Origin: an uncultured Clostridia bacterium
Lineage (GTDB): Bacteria > Bacillota > Clostridia > TANB77 > CAG-508
Assembly: GCA_944387395.1 (NCBI GenBank)
Contig: CALXEU010000063.1
Coordinates: 1-36,529, forward strand
Direction: 5' to 3'
Length of the DNA stretch: 36,529 nucleotides
The translations under genes were made by a program, and so were the position numbers. The notes under the pieces were generated by a model, which searched no databases, was not told the origin of the DNA, and worked only from the letters and a program-made list of their open reading frames with translations. Of the stretch, positions 23,304 to 31,763 are shown in pieces (the stretch's first letter is position 1; each line of letters opens with the position of its first letter).

Positions 23304-24182
23304 TTAGCCTAAAGCCACATCTAATAGCATCATTACAGCAAAACCTAGTGCAACTCCTATTGTTGCTACTACATTTTTTTCGCCCTCTTGAGATTCTGGT
23401 ATTAACTCGTTTGTAACAACATAAATCATCGCTCCTGCTGCAAATGATAGTAAATATGGTAATATTGGTACAACTATATTTGTAAGAAGTAGTGTTATAA
23501 TTGCTCCTATTGGTTCCACTATTCCTGATGTTGCCCCATATAAAAATGATTTAAATTTTGTTTTGCCACTTGCTCTTACAGGCATAGATATTATTGCACC
23601 TTCTGGTATGTTTTGTATTGCTATTCCAAGTGCTAGTGCAAAAGCCTCTGCTATTGTTATTCCTGCATTTCCTTGAAGTAAACCTGCATATACAACTCCT
23701 ACTGCCATTCCTTCCGGTATATTATGCAGTGTTACTGCAAGAACAAGCATAGTTGTACTTTTTATTTTTTCTTTTACACTCGTTTTATTTATTTCATTAT
23801 TTAATTCTTTATTTAAAGCTTTTTCTACCTCAAATTTTGAAATTATTTTTGATTTTTTTTCTTTGCTTTTATTTTCTATTCGTTCTGCAAATTTATTTAC
23901 TAGTATTAGTGTAATTATACCTAATAAAAATCCTATTACCGCTGGTACCCAAGCAATTTTTCCTTGTGATTCTGCCATTTCTATAGATGGTATAAGTAAA
24001 GACCATACTGATGCTGCTATCATTACTCCTGCTGCAAATCCTAATAACGATTTTTCTATCCATGGATTTATTCTGTTCTTTAATAAGAATACAAATGAAG
24101 AACCAAGTGTCGTTCCTATAAATGGTATTGCTAATCCTAATACTACTTGACTAATATTATATTCCATTTGTTTTTCTGGCAA
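23304..24182 (-). CDS. ZIP-family divalent metal transporter
   Basis: Imports zinc or another divalent metal across the membrane. The protein (292 aa from TTG) has about eight hydrophobic helices, a charged cytoplasmic loop (about 99-140, Lys/Glu-rich), and the two ZIP pore motifs: HNIPEG (153-158) in helix 4 and QNIPEG (190-195) in helix 5. The first His of the second motif is Gln, as in several bacterial ZIPs of the ZupT/GufA group. The start is uncertain: the TTG at 24180-24182 is 18 bases from a very strong GGAAGGAGGGG, and ATG at 24165-24167 (residue 6) is 33 bases away. An inverted repeat lies just upstream (24215-24245). Metal specificity is not readable from sequence. Confidence 0.92.
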   Translation of the reverse strand: MPEKQMEYNISQVVLGLAIPFIGTTLGSSFVFLLKNRINPWIEKSLLGFAAGVMIAASVWSLLIPSIEMAESQGKIAWVPAVIGFLLGIITLILVNKFAERIENKSKEKKSKIISKFEVEKALNKELNNEINKTSVKEKIKSTTMLVLAVTLHNIPEGMAVGVVYAGLLQGNAGITIAEAFALALGIAIQNIPEGAIISMPVRASGKTKFKSFLYGATSGIVEPIGAIITLLLTNIVVPILPYLLSFAAGAMIYVVTNELIPESQEGEKNVVATIGVALGFAVMMLLDVALG

Positions 24183-24214
24183 ATTTATTTGCTAGATATG
24201 TCCCCTCCTTCCAT

Positions 24215-24245
24215 ATATGTAAATATGTATTTATTATTTACATAT
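24215..24245. promoter_or_regulatory. Inverted repeat upstream of the ZIP gene, operator or leader hairpin
   Basis: ATATGTAAAT (24215-24224) and ATTTACATAT (24236-24245) are perfect 10-bp inverted arms with an 11-base centre, ending 3 bases before the GGAAGGAGGGG ribosome binding site. It could be a metalloregulator site or a hairpin; AT-richness makes chance a real alternative. Confidence 0.45.
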
Positions 24246-24340
24246 TTATCTTTTATATAATATTCAATTCACATAAATTAGTTTACACTTTATTATTTAA
24301 TATTTTATATACTTAGTATACTTTTTTACTTATTAAAATT

Positions 24341-24412
24341 TTTAAAAAAAGATATTTACCTTAACTAACTTATTAAAATTTAAAATATGTTAGTTTAAAT
24401 GTAAATATCTTT
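24341..24412 (-). terminator. Intrinsic terminator after the acyl-CoA synthetase gene
   Basis: A perfect outer 12-bp stem (24348-24359 with 24401-24412) and an inner TTAACTAAC/GTTAGTTTAA stem, then seven consecutive T on the minus strand. It starts 28 bases after the stop at 24440 and lies in the 24183-24439 gap. Confidence 0.85.
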
Positions 24413-24439
24413 ATCTATTTTATTATCCTTTTTTTATTA

Positions 24440-26152
24440 TTACTTCATTATTTTCTTTATTTCTTCTTGTCTTTTTATCTTCTTTGTTGTTGTTTTTATT
24501 AATTCTTCATCAGATAAAATCATATTTTGAATATGCTTGTATCTTGGGAATGTTTTATTTAGTTCTTTAATTTCGTCCCATATAATTTTATATAACTCGT
24601 CCTCGTTTTTATCTTTGTATTTTTCTTTTGCTACTTCTTTATTATATACAACTTTTACAGATAATTTTACGTCATTTTTATCATTTTTATCTGGCATTCC
24701 AAATACCATACATTCTTCAACTAGTTCGATTCTATTTACAAGAGTCTCTAGTTCTTCTGGAAATATTTTCTTTCCATTTTTAAGAACTATCATATTTTTG
24801 CTTCTTCCTGTAATAAATAAATAGCCATCTTTATCTATGTATCCTAAATCTCCTGTATAGAACCAACCGTCTTTTAGTACATTTGCTGTCTCTTCTGGCA
24901 TTTCGTAGTATCCAAGCATTACATTTGGGCCTTTTACTCTTATTTCTCCTATACCATTTTCATCTTTATTAGCTATCTCTATGATGTCATTATTCATTGC
25001 TATTCCTACTGAGCCGCTTCTCATATGATAATCATCTTCTGCAGCAATAACAGGAGAGGTTTCTGTTAGTCCATATCCTTGAACAGTTTTTATTCCTAAA
25101 TTATTAAAACCTTTAGAAATTAATGGATCTGCTGGTGCTCCTCCAGAAATTACAAATCTTAGTTCTCCACCAAGAGCATCTATAATTTGTTTAAATAATT
25201 TTCTTCTTATATCTATTTTAAACAATCTAAGTGCATTACTTACTTTTACAGCTGTTTTAATAACTTTTGTTTTACCTTGTTTTTCAACTTCCTTCATTAT
25301 TGTTTTGTAAATCGCTTCTACAAGAATTGGAACTCCAACGAAGATTGTTACTTTATATTCCTGTAAATTTTGCTTTATATATCGTAATCCATCTGGAAAT
25401 ACAGTTCTTACACCTGATGCTAGCATCACTATTATACAAGTTGAACCAAATATATGATGAAATGGTAAAAATGCTATATTAGTATCTGTATCTCTAATAT
25501 CTTCTACACATTGCATTGCATATATGTTTGATGCTATATTTTTTTGTGATAACATAACTGCTTTAGACTTTGAAGTTGTTCCTGATGTAAATAAAAGTAT
25601 ATTCATCTCGTTGTCGTTTATTTTATTTTCAATATAATCTTTTTCTCCTTTGTTTAATAGCTCTTCTCCTCTTGTTATAAGCTCCTTTACTGATTTAAAA
25701 CCTTCTATAGGGCTCATGCAAATATACTCTTTTAATTGTGTTTTGTTGTTGCTTTTTATCACCGACATCATTGATTCTAATTTTTCATCAAAAATTATAC
25801 AATCAGCCTTACTCCTTATTAAAGAGCTCTCTAATTCGTCATATTGTAAGTCCTTATCTAGTGGAATAGATACGATACTTCCAAGTAGATTTGCTAAATG
25901 AGCTACAACCCACTCGTATCTATTTTTACCAATTACTGCAATTCTCTTTCCTTTCATTCCTAGTTCATAAAGGCTTGTTCCAAGTTTATTTATGTCTTCT
26001 AACAATCTCTTATATGTAATATTTTCGTAATCTACTTTTGTTTTTTCTTGATGTTTTATTACAAAAGCAATTTTGCTACTATATTTTTCAGCAGCTTCAT
26101 ATACGATCTCCTTTATGTTATTTTTTTCTTTAACATTTGTCTGCATTTTCAT
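24440..26152 (-). CDS. AMP-forming long-chain acyl-CoA synthetase-like enzyme
   Basis: Activates a carboxylic acid, probably a fatty acid, as acyl-AMP and then thioester. With the chosen start it has 570 aa. ANL-family motifs: FTSGTTSKSKAVMLS (188-202, phosphate loop), FLPFHHIFGS, ISGGAP, YGLTETSP (360-367), GWFYTGDLGYIDKDG (429-443) and ITGRSKNMIVLKNGKKIFPEELE; the C-terminal KTTTKKIKRQE supplies the adenylation Lys. I chose ATG 26150-26152 because GAAAGGA lies 10 bases upstream; the frame is open to 26200. A TetR gene lies upstream with a palindrome between, so TetR control by acyl-CoA, as for fatty-acid genes elsewhere, is likely. The precise substrate is not evident. Confidence 0.92.
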   Translation of the reverse strand: MKMQTNVKEKNNIKEIVYEAAEKYSSKIAFVIKHQEKTKVDYENITYKRLLEDINKLGTSLYELGMKGKRIAVIGKNRYEWVVAHLANLLGSIVSIPLDKDLQYDELESSLIRSKADCIIFDEKLESMMSVIKSNNKTQLKEYICMSPIEGFKSVKELITRGEELLNKGEKDYIENKINDNEMNILLFTSGTTSKSKAVMLSQKNIASNIYAMQCVEDIRDTDTNIAFLPFHHIFGSTCIIVMLASGVRTVFPDGLRYIKQNLQEYKVTIFVGVPILVEAIYKTIMKEVEKQGKTKVIKTAVKVSNALRLFKIDIRRKLFKQIIDALGGELRFVISGGAPADPLISKGFNNLGIKTVQGYGLTETSPVIAAEDDYHMRSGSVGIAMNNDIIEIANKDENGIGEIRVKGPNVMLGYYEMPEETANVLKDGWFYTGDLGYIDKDGYLFITGRSKNMIVLKNGKKIFPEELETLVNRIELVEECMVFGMPDKNDKNDVKLSVKVVYNKEVAKEKYKDKNEDELYKIIWDEIKELNKTFPRYKHIQNMILSDEELIKTTTKKIKRQEEIKKIMK

Positions 26153-26234
26153 TATAAATCTTTCCTTTCTTAATGCATCATTTTTATTTTTATAATACAA
26201 ATATATTTATATCATAGATTGTTAAAAATGTCTT

Positions 26235-26254
26235 TATACTGATAGGTCAGTATA
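26235..26254. promoter_or_regulatory. Candidate TetR operator palindrome
   Basis: TATACTGA TAGG TCAGTATA: perfect 8-bp arms around a 4-base centre, directly after the stop of the TetR gene and about 80 bases upstream of the acyl-CoA synthetase ATG. Form and place fit a TetR-family operator controlling the synthetase gene. Confidence 0.72.
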
Positions 26255-26821
26255 TTATTTTTTTATTGCTCTTATAACAGTATTTATAAATCCACTATAT
26301 ACCTTTTGAACATCAACTTCTCTATTCATACGTATTCTATAAATTAGACTAGAACATGTTACTCCAAAAATACCTGATGCCATTGCTTCTACATCTCCAT
26401 CATAGAACTCCCCTGCATCAATTCCTTCTTTTATGATTTTTTCTATTTGAGTAACATATTTTAACACAGCTTTCTTACATTTTTGATTTTTAGGTTCATT
26501 TCCCCATATTTGAGAAAGTATTACATTTAGAAAATCTTCATATTTAACTGTGACTTTTATTTGTATAAGAATAATTGCTCTTAATTTTTCTTCAGCTGTT
26601 TTACATTTTCTGGTTTTAATTTCTATATTGTTATTTAAAAGTTTTAATCCTTCCTCTAATAGTAAATCAAATATGTCTTCCTTTTTTGCAAAATGATAGT
26701 ATAATGAGCCTTTTGCAACTCCTGCAAATGCAGTTATTTCTTCTACACTTGTATTATCATAACCTTTTTCAGAAAATAATTTTACTGCTGTATTGAAAAT
26801 TCTCCTTTTTGTTCTATTCAT
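26255..26821 (-). CDS. TetR-family transcriptional regulator
   Basis: 188 aa. The N-terminal HTH (about residues 5-50) has the TetR pattern: RRIFNTAVKLFSEKGYDNTS, VEEITAFAGVAKGSLYYHFAKKEDIF. The C-terminal ligand-binding domain is helical and unassigned. ATG overlaps the stop of the upstream membrane protein gene by one base (TAATG), with AGGAGG 6 bases before it, so translation is coupled. The palindrome at 26235-26254, between this gene and the acyl-CoA synthetase gene, is the obvious binding site. A fatty-acid or lipid signal is likely from context, but not shown. Confidence 0.93.
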   Translation of the reverse strand: MNRTKRRIFNTAVKLFSEKGYDNTSVEEITAFAGVAKGSLYYHFAKKEDIFDLLLEEGLKLLNNNIEIKTRKCKTAEEKLRAIILIQIKVTVKYEDFLNVILSQIWGNEPKNQKCKKAVLKYVTQIEKIIKEGIDAGEFYDGDVEAMASGIFGVTCSSLIYRIRMNREVDVQKVYSGFINTVIRAIKK

Positions 26822-27948
26822 TAATTGCCTCCTGAATCCTCCGTATTTATTCGAATTTGTAATGTATTATAATCATAATATATATTTGTTCCAAATATTT
26901 CATTAAATTTATCTATTCCATAAGAATATAATACAATGTTTTTGCTTAAATCTTCTTTTTTACCTTCTTTATAAGTTTTTCCTTTATATGTTATTACTCT
27001 CTGTCCATTTTCTATTTTTATTGTAGCACCTGGTATAAATTCGAATATAGAAATTGGGATTTTATATTCTCCGTCTATATATATAATTATTGTTTCAGTT
27101 GCTAATCCTTTTTTATCACCATTTATATTTACTTCAGTAATAATCGATGGTCTTGCATATTTTTCTTTTTCCTCTTCTGTGAAATTAGTAAGTTCCACAT
27201 TATTTCTTATATGCCATACTACATCATCTCTTTTTAAAAAGTCTATATTATATTCTATGCTATCCGTTGGACTTGATAATATTACCTGCATATATCCATC
27301 ATGTGAAATTAGAGAAAGCCAATTATTTAGATAATATTCGCCTGCCGAATTTATAAGGTCTATATAAGAGTTTACAGCTTTATCAATTTCGGAAATTTCA
27401 TTAACTTTAGCAATTATTCTATAATCCATAATTCCATTTTCGTCTACACTCTCTTGTGCTTCAAACATAGATTTATTTTCATTATTCCAAGCTTCGAAAT
27501 AGTATTTTAAACTTCTATCCGAATAATCGTCGTTATATTGTCCTCCATCTTTATATACTAAAAATTCAAAATTTCTATTATCATCTACTTTTACTAGATA
27601 TAAACCATTACCTTTTTCATCTACGTCTAACTCTTTTTCTATTTTAAATTTAGCATCATATATTTCCTTTAGCCTCTCTATAAAGTTTACGTCCATTCTA
27701 TCTTGCAAATTTAAGTACATACTCCTTACATATAATATTATTAAAAAATATATAATACCAATTGCAATAAAAAAACCTTTTAATGCTTTTTCTAGATTTT
27801 TATTTATTTTTTCTATTTTCTTTTGTGTTTTTTTATCCACCATCTTTAACTTAGTAATATCCACACCATATTCTGCTTTAATTTTTTCTTCTCTATTTTT
27901 ACAGTCTTGTTCTACTTTTCTCCAATCTTCTTCCTCTTGTGTTCCCAT
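26821..27948 (-). CDS. Hypothetical membrane protein
   Basis: Unrecognised, 375 aa. The first 55 residues are cytoplasmic, charged and likely coiled-coil (EEDWRKVEQDCKNREEKIK; KTQKKIEKINKNLEKALKG). A single transmembrane helix follows (about 57-76, FFIAIGIIYFLIILYVRSMY), then a mixed alpha/beta extracellular domain with many acidic and aromatic residues and only one cysteine in the protein. A GAAAGGA ribosome binding site lies 7 bases upstream. It lies 18 bases downstream of the CNNM gene and overlaps the TetR gene by one base, so these three form one transcription unit. The extracellular domain could sense or bind something, but no homology is visible to me. Confidence 0.75.
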   Translation of the reverse strand: MGTQEEEDWRKVEQDCKNREEKIKAEYGVDITKLKMVDKKTQKKIEKINKNLEKALKGFFIAIGIIYFLIILYVRSMYLNLQDRMDVNFIERLKEIYDAKFKIEKELDVDEKGNGLYLVKVDDNRNFEFLVYKDGGQYNDDYSDRSLKYYFEAWNNENKSMFEAQESVDENGIMDYRIIAKVNEISEIDKAVNSYIDLINSAGEYYLNNWLSLISHDGYMQVILSSPTDSIEYNIDFLKRDDVVWHIRNNVELTNFTEEEKEKYARPSIITEVNINGDKKGLATETIIIYIDGEYKIPISIFEFIPGATIKIENGQRVITYKGKTYKEGKKEDLSKNIVLYSYGIDKFNEIFGTNIYYDYNTLQIRINTEDSGGN

Positions 27949-27966
27949 GCTATATTCCTTTCACAG

Positions 27967-29274
27967 TTAATTATCTTCTTTATTGTTGTTTTTACATGCT
28001 TTAACTTTTAAAATTCTTTTATCTTCCACTTCTTCTATCTTATACGTTACTGTATCTGTTTCTATAATTGAGTTTTCCTCATCTTCAGGAATTCTCTCTA
28101 ATTTTTCTTGTAAAAATCCTGATAATGTATCATAATACCCGTCTGGAATATTGGCTCCTAATAATTTATTTACATCATGGATAGGCATATTTCCTGCTAA
28201 CATATAAGTATTTTCATCAATTTTTTCATAATCTTTTTCTACTTTATCATATTCATCGTAGATTTCCCCAACTAGTTCTTCTAGTATATCTTCCATTGTA
28301 ACTAATCCGGCAGTTCCTCCATATTCATCTACAATAATTGCAATTTGCGTCTTATTTTTTTGTAATTCTTTAAATACATCATTAATTGGTCTGTTTTGTG
28401 AAACAAAATATGCATTTTTTACTGCATTCTTTATTTTAAAAGATTTATTGTTTGCATTTCTTAATACATCTTTTAAATATAATATTCCCTTAATATCATC
28501 AATTGTTTCGTCATATACTGGTATTCTGCTATAACGATATTCTTCTGTTTCTAATTCTTTTAAAAATTCTTGGTTGCTAATGTTTATATCTACTGCAAAT
28601 ATATCTTTTCTATGTCTCATAATTTCTGATACTGTTATATCATTAAATTCAAAGACATTGTTAATTAATTGTTTTTCATCTTCCTTTATTGTTCCATTTT
28701 CTTCTCCTTGGTCAACCATCATTTTTATTTCTTCTTCTGTTACTATTTCTTCTTCATTTTCTTGCACTCCAAATAGTTTTGAAACAGTATTTGTTGTTAG
28801 TGTAAGAAATTTTACAAATGGTAAAGTTATAATTGAAATTCCTCTTATAAGTCCAATAGTTGCAAATGCTATTTTTTCATGATATTTCATTGCTAATCTT
28901 TTTGGTACTAATTCTCCAAATATCAGTGTAAAGAATGATAATATTATTGTAATAATTATAATTGATATACTTTTCCATGTTCCTAATGCGATAAATGGCA
29001 TTGTTTCATATAATAGAGGTGCAAGTTTTTCTGCAAATGTGTCTGATGCAAATGCACTTGATAAAAATCCTGCTAATGTTATTCCTATTTGTATTGTTGC
29101 TAGAAATTTACTAGGATTTTTTAACATTTTTTCTATTTTTTGAGCTTTTTTATTTCCTTCTTTTGCTTGTTTTTCTATTTTGGCATCGTTTAAAGATATA
29201 AATGCGATTTCACTTGCTGCAAAGTATGCATTTATTAAGATTAAAATTACTAGAATTAATAGTTGTGATAACAT
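27967..29274 (-). CDS. CNNM/CorC (HlyC) family membrane protein with CBS pair
   Basis: 435 aa. The N-terminal DUF21/CNNM transmembrane domain (about 1-180) has four hydrophobic segments and NAYFAASEIAFISLN (15-29), typical of the family. Then a CBS pair (about 205-335) with EIMRHRKDIFAVD, YSRIPVYDETIDDIKGILYLKD and VDEYGGTAGLVTMEDILEELVGEI. The C-terminal CorC_HlyC domain follows (about 345-430, MLAGNMPIHDVNKLL). Such proteins handle Mg2+ or other cations; the older hemolysin label is not a function. The ribosome binding site AAGGGG lies about 9 bases upstream of ATG. Confidence 0.93.
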   Translation of the reverse strand: MLSQLLILVILILINAYFAASEIAFISLNDAKIEKQAKEGNKKAQKIEKMLKNPSKFLATIQIGITLAGFLSSAFASDTFAEKLAPLLYETMPFIALGTWKSISIIIITIILSFFTLIFGELVPKRLAMKYHEKIAFATIGLIRGISIITLPFVKFLTLTTNTVSKLFGVQENEEEIVTEEEIKMMVDQGEENGTIKEDEKQLINNVFEFNDITVSEIMRHRKDIFAVDINISNQEFLKELETEEYRYSRIPVYDETIDDIKGILYLKDVLRNANNKSFKIKNAVKNAYFVSQNRPINDVFKELQKNKTQIAIIVDEYGGTAGLVTMEDILEELVGEIYDEYDKVEKDYEKIDENTYMLAGNMPIHDVNKLLGANIPDGYYDTLSGFLQEKLERIPEDEENSIIETDTVTYKIEEVEDKRILKVKACKNNNKEDN

Positions 29275-29388
29275 TAAATTTTACCCCTTATTTAATTATT
29301 AATATTACATTTATTATGTTTTATTTTTTCTCATTCTATCATAAAAGATAATAAAAAGAAAGTACTTTTTTGTACTTAAATAAAATAA

Positions 29389-29425
29389 TTCAAGTAGTAT
29401 AATCTTTTCAATTACACTACTTGAA
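29389..29425 (-). terminator. Hairpin terminator of spoIVB
   Basis: TTCAAGTAGT (29389-29398) pairs with ACTACTTGAA (29416-29425), a 10-bp stem followed on the minus strand by ATTATTTTATTT. It starts 10 bases after the spoIVB stop. A smaller AAGTAC/GTACTT hairpin lies just beyond, at about 29360-29377. Confidence 0.7.
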
Positions 29426-29434
29426 CTTAATCTT

Positions 29435-30613
29435 TTAATCTACACTTCTTATTTGTTTTATGAGTATATCTCCAAACACAGCATAACCTTGTGTTGGGTC
29501 GTTTACAAGTACATTTGTTACAGCTCCTATAAACTTTCCGTTTTGTATTATTGGTGATCCACTCATTCCTTGTATAATGCCACCGGTTTTTTCTATTAGC
29601 TCATTATCTGTAATTTTTATTAACATGCTTTTATTGTTTTCACTATTGTTTAGATAGATTTTTTCTATTTCTATTTTATATATTTTGGTTCCATTATTAT
29701 CTAATTGACAAATTATTTCTGCTTCTCCTTCTTTAATTTCGTCTCTATTTGCTACTTCTACTTCATTTGATTTATTAAGATTTAAATATTGTGTGTTTGT
29801 TACATTTCCATATACGCCAAAAATTGTATTGTTTTGTATATTACCAATTGTATATCCTGAGTCAATTGTACCTTTTATTTCTCCAGGTTTTCCTTTTTCT
29901 CCTTTTACTATTGAAATTATATTTGCAGTGATTAATTCACCATTTGAAATTTCAACTATTTTTCCTGTATCTATATCTGTTATTCCGTGTCCTAATGTAA
30001 TAAACATATTAGTAGATGGTTCGTAAAAAGTAGCTGTTCCGACACCTGCTGCTGCATCTCTAACCCATAATCCAATTTTATATTCTTCTTCTGATTTTAC
30101 AGGAGTTATACTAGTTTCTAGTGTTTCATTATTTCTCTTATATTTGATAGTTATAGATTCTCCATTGCTTTTATTTACTTCTTCTATAAGTTGTTCTGTG
30201 TTTTCTATACTTGAGCCATTTATCGCAATTATTGTATCTCCTTCTTCTATTCCACAGTTTTCATAAGGTTTTATTTTTTCGTTACTATCAGTGTTTATTT
30301 GTGACATTCCAACTACTAATACTCCTTTTGTATATAGTTTCATTCCTATTGCATTTCCTAAAGGTATTACAGTAGTTTTTGGAATTACATTAACATTAAC
30401 CTCTTTTAATGTAATTTTTCCAAAAAGATTTAGATTTAAATTACTGGTTCCGACTTTGTTAGGAACTTCATCTCCAATTGAGCTTGAGGTAAGCATTGTG
30501 TCATAGTCTTTTGTAAAATTTAGACTCAGTCCTTTTGCAATTTTTAGGTTTAATTTTTGTCCCTCAAATAATACAATTGTATTTGGCACAGATTCTACCG
30601 AACAAATATACAT
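29435..30613 (-). CDS. spoIVB: SpoIVB-type sporulation serine peptidase (S55)
   Basis: SpoIVB is secreted from the forespore and triggers sigma-K activation in spore formation. The frame gives 392 aa from ATG: a PDZ domain (about 85-170, GVLVVGMSQI; GIEEGDTIIAING) and the S55 peptidase domain beginning GLWVRDAAAGVGTATFYEP (181-199). His209 (LGHG), Asp336 (ITD) and Ser351 (GMSGSP) have the same spacing as the catalytic residues I recall for Bacillus subtilis SpoIVB (His236, Asp363, Ser378). The family's VTHV reads VTNV. The ATG at 30613 has no ribosome binding site and would omit the membrane anchor: the frame continues upstream as KKALKIATIVILLIIYMYIC to a TGA at 30671-30673. An A7 run (30656-30662) or an ATA start at 30662-30664 may resolve this; see findings. 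Confidence 0.93.
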   Translation of the reverse strand: MYICSVESVPNTIVLFEGQKLNLKIAKGLSLNFTKDYDTMLTSSSIGDEVPNKVGTSNLNLNLFGKITLKEVNVNVIPKTTVIPLGNAIGMKLYTKGVLVVGMSQINTDSNEKIKPYENCGIEEGDTIIAINGSSIENTEQLIEEVNKSNGESITIKYKRNNETLETSITPVKSEEEYKIGLWVRDAAAGVGTATFYEPSTNMFITLGHGITDIDTGKIVEISNGELITANIISIVKGEKGKPGEIKGTIDSGYTIGNIQNNTIFGVYGNVTNTQYLNLNKSNEVEVANRDEIKEGEAEIICQLDNNGTKIYKIEIEKIYLNNSENNKSMLIKITDNELIEKTGGIIQGMSGSPIIQNGKFIGAVTNVLVNDPTQGYAVFGDILIKQIRSVD

Positions 30614-30697
30614 GTAAATTATTAGTAATATTACAATTGTTGCTATTTTTAGTGCTTTTTTTATGGCTTTTCACCTGCCTTTCAATAAAATAAAGGC

Positions 30698-30778
30698 TTT
30701 TAACCAATTATTTTATTAATACTTTTTATATAAATTAAATATATAATTTTTTTATATTTATAAAATAATTGGTTAAAA
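30698..30778. repeat. Perfect 19-bp inverted repeat in the spoIVB upstream region
   Basis: TTTTAACCAATTATTTTAT (30698-30716) and its exact complement (30760-30778) flank a 43-base AT-only interior. The core AACCAATTAT appears again at 30851-30860. It is part of the 30614-30890 gap between the cyclophilin gene and spoIVB. Confidence 0.75.
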
Positions 30779-30802
30779 TAAATTTTAAAGAATTATATTG
30801 TC

Positions 30803-30845
30803 AAAAAAAAATAACAAATAAATTTTTTAAAATTTATCTGTTATT
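30803..30845 (-). terminator. Intrinsic terminator of the cyclophilin gene
   Basis: A stem of 16 pairs with one mismatch (30810-30825 with about 30830-30845), followed by eight T on the minus strand (30803-30810). It begins about 45 bases after the cyclophilin stop. Confidence 0.82.
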
Positions 30846-30890
30846 ATAATAACCAATTATATTTAATTTAAACTAACTTAAATTTCATTA

Positions 30891-31697
30891 TTAGTCAGAA
30901 TATCCATAGTAGTTTTGCATTAGCCATGTATAATAGTCAAAAGGTTCTACAGTTTCTACTTCACCATAATCTACTCCATATGTTTCTACTCTTATACTTT
31001 TGATTATAGGTGGATTTACTGGAGTCTCTTTTACCTCATCTTCTGATGTTTCTTCTGAATTCTCATCTGTATCATCATCTGCAGCTTTTACTTCTACTTT
31101 TGCAATTGCATCTACTACATCTAATCCTTCTATTACTTTTCCAAAGCCAGCATATAGACCGTTTAAATTAGTATTATCTTCTTGCATTATAAAGAATTGA
31201 GAACCTGCTGAATTATATCCTGATGTTGTAAGAGATGAACTTAAGCTAGAATAATCGCTTCTTGCCATAGCAATTACGCCTTTTTCAAATTTTAAAGTGT
31301 TTTTTGTATAGCCATTTGCAATAAATTCTCCTTCTATTGCATATTCTGCATCATCTTCTTCTGAAACATTATCTTTTATATCACTTAAGTATGGTGCACC
31401 TGTTCCGTCTCCGTTTTTATCTCCACCTTGTATCATAAAGCCATCAACTACTCTATGGAATGTTAAGCCATCATAAAATCCTCTATTTGCTAGTGTAATA
31501 AAATTTGTTACTGTATTTGGAGCCATATCTGGATATAATTCTACTTTTATTGTTCCAAAGTTTTCTACTTCTATTGTAGCTACAGGATTATTTACCTTTC
31601 TTGTTAGTTTTAATACATATCCATAGCTCACTGCTCCCATTGCACATATTGCTAAAATTATAAGAATTATTAATAATATTTTATAAAATTTCTTCAT
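30891..31697 (-). CDS. Membrane-anchored cyclophilin-type peptidyl-prolyl isomerase
   Basis: Catalyses cis-trans isomerisation of X-Pro bonds, here probably outside the membrane for protein folding. 268 aa: N-terminal transmembrane anchor (about 5-28; the Cys at 18 is not in a proper lipobox), then the cyclophilin domain with FHRVVDGFMIQGGDKNGDG (79-97), GVIAMARS, SAGSQFFIM and GKVIEGLDVVDAI. An acidic insert (AADDDTDENSEETSEDE, about 207-223) splits off a C-terminal extension ending in Tyr-rich QNYYGYSD. AAAGGA lies 8 bases before ATG. A TTGACA (31753-31758) and an 8-bp inverted repeat (31718-31737) lie in the short gap behind disA and may be promoter and operator parts. Confidence 0.93.
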   Translation of the reverse strand: MKKFYKILLIILIILAICAMGAVSYGYVLKLTRKVNNPVATIEVENFGTIKVELYPDMAPNTVTNFITLANRGFYDGLTFHRVVDGFMIQGGDKNGDGTGAPYLSDIKDNVSEEDDAEYAIEGEFIANGYTKNTLKFEKGVIAMARSDYSSLSSSLTTSGYNSAGSQFFIMQEDNTNLNGLYAGFGKVIEGLDVVDAIAKVEVKAADDDTDENSEETSEDEVKETPVNPPIIKSIRVETYGVDYGEVETVEPFDYYTWLMQNYYGYSD

Positions 31698-31763
31698 TTT
31701 GTTTTTCCTTTCTGAAAGTTATTTAAATATAAATAACATTTTTATTAAAATTTGTCAATATTT

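Noticed and set aside
29360-29377. AAGTAC/GTACTT mini-hairpin as a separate regulatory element
   Set aside because: Only 6-7 bp in AT-rich sequence directly behind the spoIVB terminator; most likely part of that terminator region or chance.
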